A stretch of 18,645 bases of DNA from Proteobacteria bacterium SPGG2 (GTDB lineage: Bacteria > Pseudomonadota > Gammaproteobacteria > Acidiferrobacterales > SPGG2), in contig LXTK01000059.1 in the NCBI GenBank assembly GCA_001643475.1, positions 1 through 18,645 of the forward strand, read 5' to 3'. Within the stretch, counting starts at the first letter, position 1; the number at the start of each line of letters is the position of its first letter. Made by a program: the position numbers and the translations under genes. The notes beneath the pieces are model-generated. The model was not told where the DNA came from and searched no databases. It saw only the letters and a program-made list of their open reading frames with translations. This document shows, piece by piece, positions 15,568 to 18,645 of this stretch.

Positions 15568-17748
15568 ATGGTGAGCGCTAGCAAAATCGGCTTTCTTCTC
15601 ACGGGTGTGGTCCTCATTATGTACCTACTCGGCGACCGGTTACCAGTCGGTATCCAGTTACTGGATGTCCTAGAATTCAGGACCTATGACATGCGGATGC
15701 GGTCACAGGGGACCCGTATACCGGCCGGTGATGTAACTATCGCCGCGATAGATGAAAAGAGCCTGGCCGCAATCGGCCGTTGGCCCTGGAGCCGGCGCAC
15801 GCAGGCCGAACTCATCGACAAATTAGACGCGCTCGGGGCGCAGGTAATCGCCTTAGATATCTTCTTTTCCGAATCGGAAAACAGCGAGCTACTGGCGCAG
15901 ATCGGCCGACTGGAGGCTGAGCTGGGGGCCACAGACAAGAGCAGCCCTTACGAGGCGATTAAGCGCGCGTTGGCAACCGATGCCACGCTTGCCCGGGCCA
16001 TCGCCAACAGCGGCAAAGTGATACTCAGCATGGTGCTTCTGTCCGAGGAGGAGGCTAGCGAGCGGCCCACCGCCGAAGCCGACCGCGCCTTCGATCAGGT
16101 CGCGGACCAGGCCATTCGTGCAATCCTAGATAGTGGCGATGGTAGCCTCAAGTTTTACATGCCCCGCCGCTTCGGTGTGCTCGCCAACTTGCCCGAGATA
16201 CAGAGTGGCGCCAGATACACTGGACACATAAACAGCGAGCCGGATTCCGATGGCACCGTGCGTCGGATGTCGCTCGTGATGCGGCACAAAGGCCATTTTT
16301 TCCCGTCGGCCGACGTGCAGGCAGTGCGTGCGTACCTGGGTGTCGATGATCTCATACTGCACACCACCTACTACGGGATTACCGGTCTGGCGATCGGTAG
16401 TCGCATCATCAAGACAGATGAACTTGGTCGCGCTTTGATTCACTACCATGGTCCCGAAAAAACCATCCCGACCATTTCCATATCGGACATCTATGCGGGC
16501 ACGGTTGATCCCGCCTTAATCAAGGACAAGATCGTAATCGTCGGCGCAACCGCCAAGGGTATCGGCGATGTGGCAGTTACCCCTTACGGTACCGTTTTTC
16601 CAGGCGTGGAGATTCGTGCCAATACGATACAAAACCTGATCGACAACGATTTTATCAACCGCCCGGGTTGGGCGGTTCTCATAGACGCGTTTGTTATGTT
16701 GGTGGTGGGGCTATTTCTATCTTGGTTGTTGCCGAAAATCGGCATGTGGCAGGGTGCAGCCTTGGCGCTGGCATTCTTAGTCATATACACATTGACTGCA
16801 GTTATCTTATTTCGCGCACCGTGGCTCAACATGTTATGGCTCAATATTGTCTATCCTTCGGTACTCATCCTCCTGCTTTTCGTTTCCTCAACGATTGCTA
16901 AGTACGTAAGCGCAGAGACCGGGAAACGACAAATCAAAACAGCATTTCAACATTATGTGCCAACCGCGGTCGTCAATGAGATCACCGATAATATCGATCG
17001 ACTTCGGTTAGGCGGCGATAAGCGCGAACTCACCGTGCTGTTTTCCGATATCCGCGGCTTTACCTCTGTGTCGCAATCACTCGCGCCCGAAGACTTGGTG
17101 CGCCTTTTGAACATTTACCTAACCCAAATGACAGAAAAGGTGTTCGATCATGATGGCCTGCTAGACAAGTACATCGGCGATGCGATTATGGCTGTCTACG
17201 GTGCACCCATACACCGAGAGGACCATGCCGTGCTTGCATGCCGCACTGCCCTGGACATGCTCGACGCATTGGATGGATTACAGGCGACGTGGAAAGCAGA
17301 AGGACTACCGATTCTAGATATTGGCATCGGCATCAACACTGGACCTATGGTAGTCGGTAACATGGGGTCTGAGAATCGTTTTGACTATACGGTTATCGGT
17401 GACGCTGTTAATCTGGGTTCTAGAATAGAAGGCCTTAATAAAACCTATGGTACGCGCATTCTCATAAGCGAGTTTACATACGAACAGGTGCGCGGCGAGT
17501 TCCCACATGTGCGTGAGATCGATATCACGCGCGTTCGGGGTAGAACCGAAGCGGTAACAATCTATGAGCTCATGCGGGCAGCCGAATATTCATCTATGGA
17601 ATGGGTGGCGGAATATCAGGAGGCCTACAAGCTGGTACGCAAAAACGAGCAAAGCCAAGCCCTGTTGATATTCCAGTACCTGGATGAGACGGTGAACGAC
17701 CCTGTTAGTAAGTACTACATGCAAAGCTGCCGTGCCGCCCTTGGATGA
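15568..17748 (+). CDS. CHASE2-domain class III adenylate cyclase
   Basis: This inner-membrane enzyme is predicted to make cAMP in response to a periplasmic signal. It has 726 residues. One N-terminal membrane helix (about 8-24) is followed by a periplasmic CHASE2 domain (about 30-362; FEFRTYD-like start, AIDEKSL, WPWSRRTQAEL, ALDIFF, KIVIVGATA, TPYG...PGVEIRANTIQNL). Three membrane helices follow (about 367-388, 395-415, 422-443). The cytoplasmic cyclase domain (about 480-670) keeps metal ligands Asp494 (FSDIRGFT) and Asp538 (YIGDAIMAVYG), substrate-selecting Lys534 and Thr608, and transition-state residues Asn615 and Arg619 (VNLGSR). This pattern fits an active class IIIb adenylate cyclase. 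A short helical tail (about 675-726) resembles a TPR. The ATG at 15568 has no clear Shine-Dalgarno sequence. It is divergent from the giant NHL/TPR gene and 61 bp before argS. Confidence 0.95.
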   Translation: MVSASKIGFLLTGVVLIMYLLGDRLPVGIQLLDVLEFRTYDMRMRSQGTRIPAGDVTIAAIDEKSLAAIGRWPWSRRTQAELIDKLDALGAQVIALDIFFSESENSELLAQIGRLEAELGATDKSSPYEAIKRALATDATLARAIANSGKVILSMVLLSEEEASERPTAEADRAFDQVADQAIRAILDSGDGSLKFYMPRRFGVLANLPEIQSGARYTGHINSEPDSDGTVRRMSLVMRHKGHFFPSADVQAVRAYLGVDDLILHTTYYGITGLAIGSRIIKTDELGRALIHYHGPEKTIPTISISDIYAGTVDPALIKDKIVIVGATAKGIGDVAVTPYGTVFPGVEIRANTIQNLIDNDFINRPGWAVLIDAFVMLVVGLFLSWLLPKIGMWQGAALALAFLVIYTLTAVILFRAPWLNMLWLNIVYPSVLILLLFVSSTIAKYVSAETGKRQIKTAFQHYVPTAVVNEITDNIDRLRLGGDKRELTVLFSDIRGFTSVSQSLAPEDLVRLLNIYLTQMTEKVFDHDGLLDKYIGDAIMAVYGAPIHREDHAVLACRTALDMLDALDGLQATWKAEGLPILDIGIGINTGPMVVGNMGSENRFDYTVIGDAVNLGSRIEGLNKTYGTRILISEFTYEQVRGEFPHVREIDITRVRGRTEAVTIYELMRAAEYSSMEWVAEYQEAYKLVRKNEQSQALLIFQYLDETVNDPVSKYYMQSCRAALG

Positions 17749-17809
17749 TGCACCTGGTGGCCGTCGACTATATGGCAGACACGTATCGGTGGCGTAAACT
17801 CACCACATC

Positions 17810-18645
17810 GTGAAACACCGCCTTCGCGAACTGCTTGCTCGGGCTCTGGCCGACTTGGAAAACCATGGCACCCTTTCCATCGGTCACGATGCTGCGGCAA
17901 TTCATATCGAACGCGCGCGGCGCAAGGGCCACGGGGACTTTGCCAGCAATGTTGCACTTACGCTTGCAGATAAAGCCAGCATACCGCCACGCAAGCTGGC
18001 ACAAGCAATCGTTGAACGACTACCTGCGTCAGATTTCGTCGATCAAGTAGAGATCGCAGGTCCGGGTTTCATTAATTTTTTCTTGAGCCGCGCCGCATTC
18101 GAAATGGTGGTGCCGGATGTTCTCGAGGCCGGCGATGCGTTTGGTCGGAGCGATCTAGGGGCTGGGCAGAAAGTGCAAGTCGAATTCGTTTCTGCCAATC
18201 CGACTGGGCCTTTGCATGTCGGACACGGCCGCGGTGCAGCGTATGGTGCCGCGGTGGCTGAACTGCTCCAGGCAGTCGGCTCTGAGGTTCAGCGCGAATA
18301 CTATGTTAACGATGCCGGGCGACAAATGAACATACTTGCCACCAGCATCTGGCTACGCTACCTAGAGTTGTCTGGTGAAGAAGTGCCATTCCCTGCCAGT
18401 GGTTACCGCGGCGATTACATTTACGACATCGCACGCCAACTGTATGACCAACATGGCAAGCAGTTACGGCGATCTGCAAGCGAGGTCGTTCGCGATCTCC
18501 CACCGGATATTTCGGAGGATGGCGACGCAGAAACGCGTATTGACGCGCTTATTAGCCGTGCCAAAACGTTACTAGGTGAGACCCAATACCTTCAAGTTTA
18601 CAACCATGGTCTTGAAACCATCCTCGCTAACATTCGCAAGGATTT
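17810..18645 (+). CDS. argS: Arginyl-tRNA synthetase (partial, C-terminus off the right edge)
   Basis: ArgS charges tRNA-Arg with arginine in the cytoplasm. The frame from GTG 17810 stays open to the window end, giving 278 residues of a protein usually near 560-590. The N-terminal Add-1 tRNA-recognition domain is visible (MKHRLRELLARAL at the start, HGDFASNVAL at about 41-50, GPGFINFFL at about 84-92). The class I catalytic domain follows with VSANPTGPLHVGHGRGAAYG, where HVGH (136-139) is the HIGH motif, and YYVNDAGRQM. No ATG start is possible: the only upstream ATG (17772) reaches a stop just before, and the GTG gives the family-typical N-terminus. No clear ribosome-binding site or promoter was seen in the 61 bp after the cyclase gene, so readthrough from it is possible. 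Confidence 0.95.
   Translation, partial: MKHRLRELLARALADLENHGTLSIGHDAAAIHIERARRKGHGDFASNVALTLADKASIPPRKLAQAIVERLPASDFVDQVEIAGPGFINFFLSRAAFEMVVPDVLEAGDAFGRSDLGAGQKVQVEFVSANPTGPLHVGHGRGAAYGAAVAELLQAVGSEVQREYYVNDAGRQMNILATSIWLRYLELSGEEVPFPASGYRGDYIYDIARQLYDQHGKQLRRSASEVVRDLPPDISEDGDAETRIDALISRAKTLLGETQYLQVYNHGLETILANIRKD

Noticed and set aside
17749..17809. Terminator or promoter between the cyclase gene and argS
   Set aside because: No stable hairpin with a T-run and no good -35/-10 pair could be found in these 61 bases.

Overview
The window looks like a chromosomal segment of a gammaproteobacterium. It carries the type IV pilus assembly block pilM-N-O-P-Q transcribed divergently from a class A penicillin-binding protein gene (ponA/mrcA), and the start of argS at the right edge. 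The pilM/ponA arrangement is the one known from Pseudomonas and relatives. The protein sequences are not close enough to a familiar genus to name one. Base composition looks moderate (near 50-55% G+C by eye), with no sign of recent transfer, and no rRNA, tRNA, insertion sequence or CRISPR array was seen.

Layout. Positions 1-5233, minus strand: a tightly packed operon, pilM (GTG start), pilN, pilO, pilP and pilQ, with 4-bp stop/start overlaps at pilM/pilN and pilO/pilP; pilQ runs off the left edge. Positions 5234-5417: divergent pilM/ponA control region. Positions 5418-7973, plus: bifunctional peptidoglycan synthase PBP1A. Positions 7973-8617, plus: a small conserved cytoplasmic protein of unknown function, overlapping the ponA stop by one base. 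Positions 8618-9594, minus: a cNMP-binding-fold/GGDEF gene, frameshifted in this sequence, that converges on the previous gene with no intergenic base. Positions 9886-15496, minus: a two-gene unit with a 1678-residue exported protein (NHL propellers, fibronectin-III-like domain, a long TPR array, transglutaminase-like domain, C-terminal TPRs) followed by a 187-residue exported TPR-like protein. Positions 15568-17748, plus: a CHASE2-class III adenylate cyclase, divergent from the giant gene across a 71-bp gap. Positions 17810-18645, plus: the 5' part of argS.

How the genes may work together. The pil genes build the inner-membrane alignment complex and outer-membrane secretin of type IV pili, and PBP1A polymerises and cross-links peptidoglycan. 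The most interesting part is 8618-17748. A membrane cyclase with a periplasmic sensor domain and an intact cAMP-synthesising active site sits divergently next to a giant periplasmic protein that has protein-interaction repeats and an intact Cys-His-Glu transglutaminase-like triad. A nearby GGDEF protein has lost both metal-binding acidic side chains (Asp to Asn, Glu/Asp to Gln) but kept the RxxD inhibitory-site motif, so it resembles a c-di-GMP receptor more than a cyclase. My inference, not shown by the sequence alone, is an envelope-sensing, second-messenger accessory block inserted between conserved pil/ponA and argS genes.
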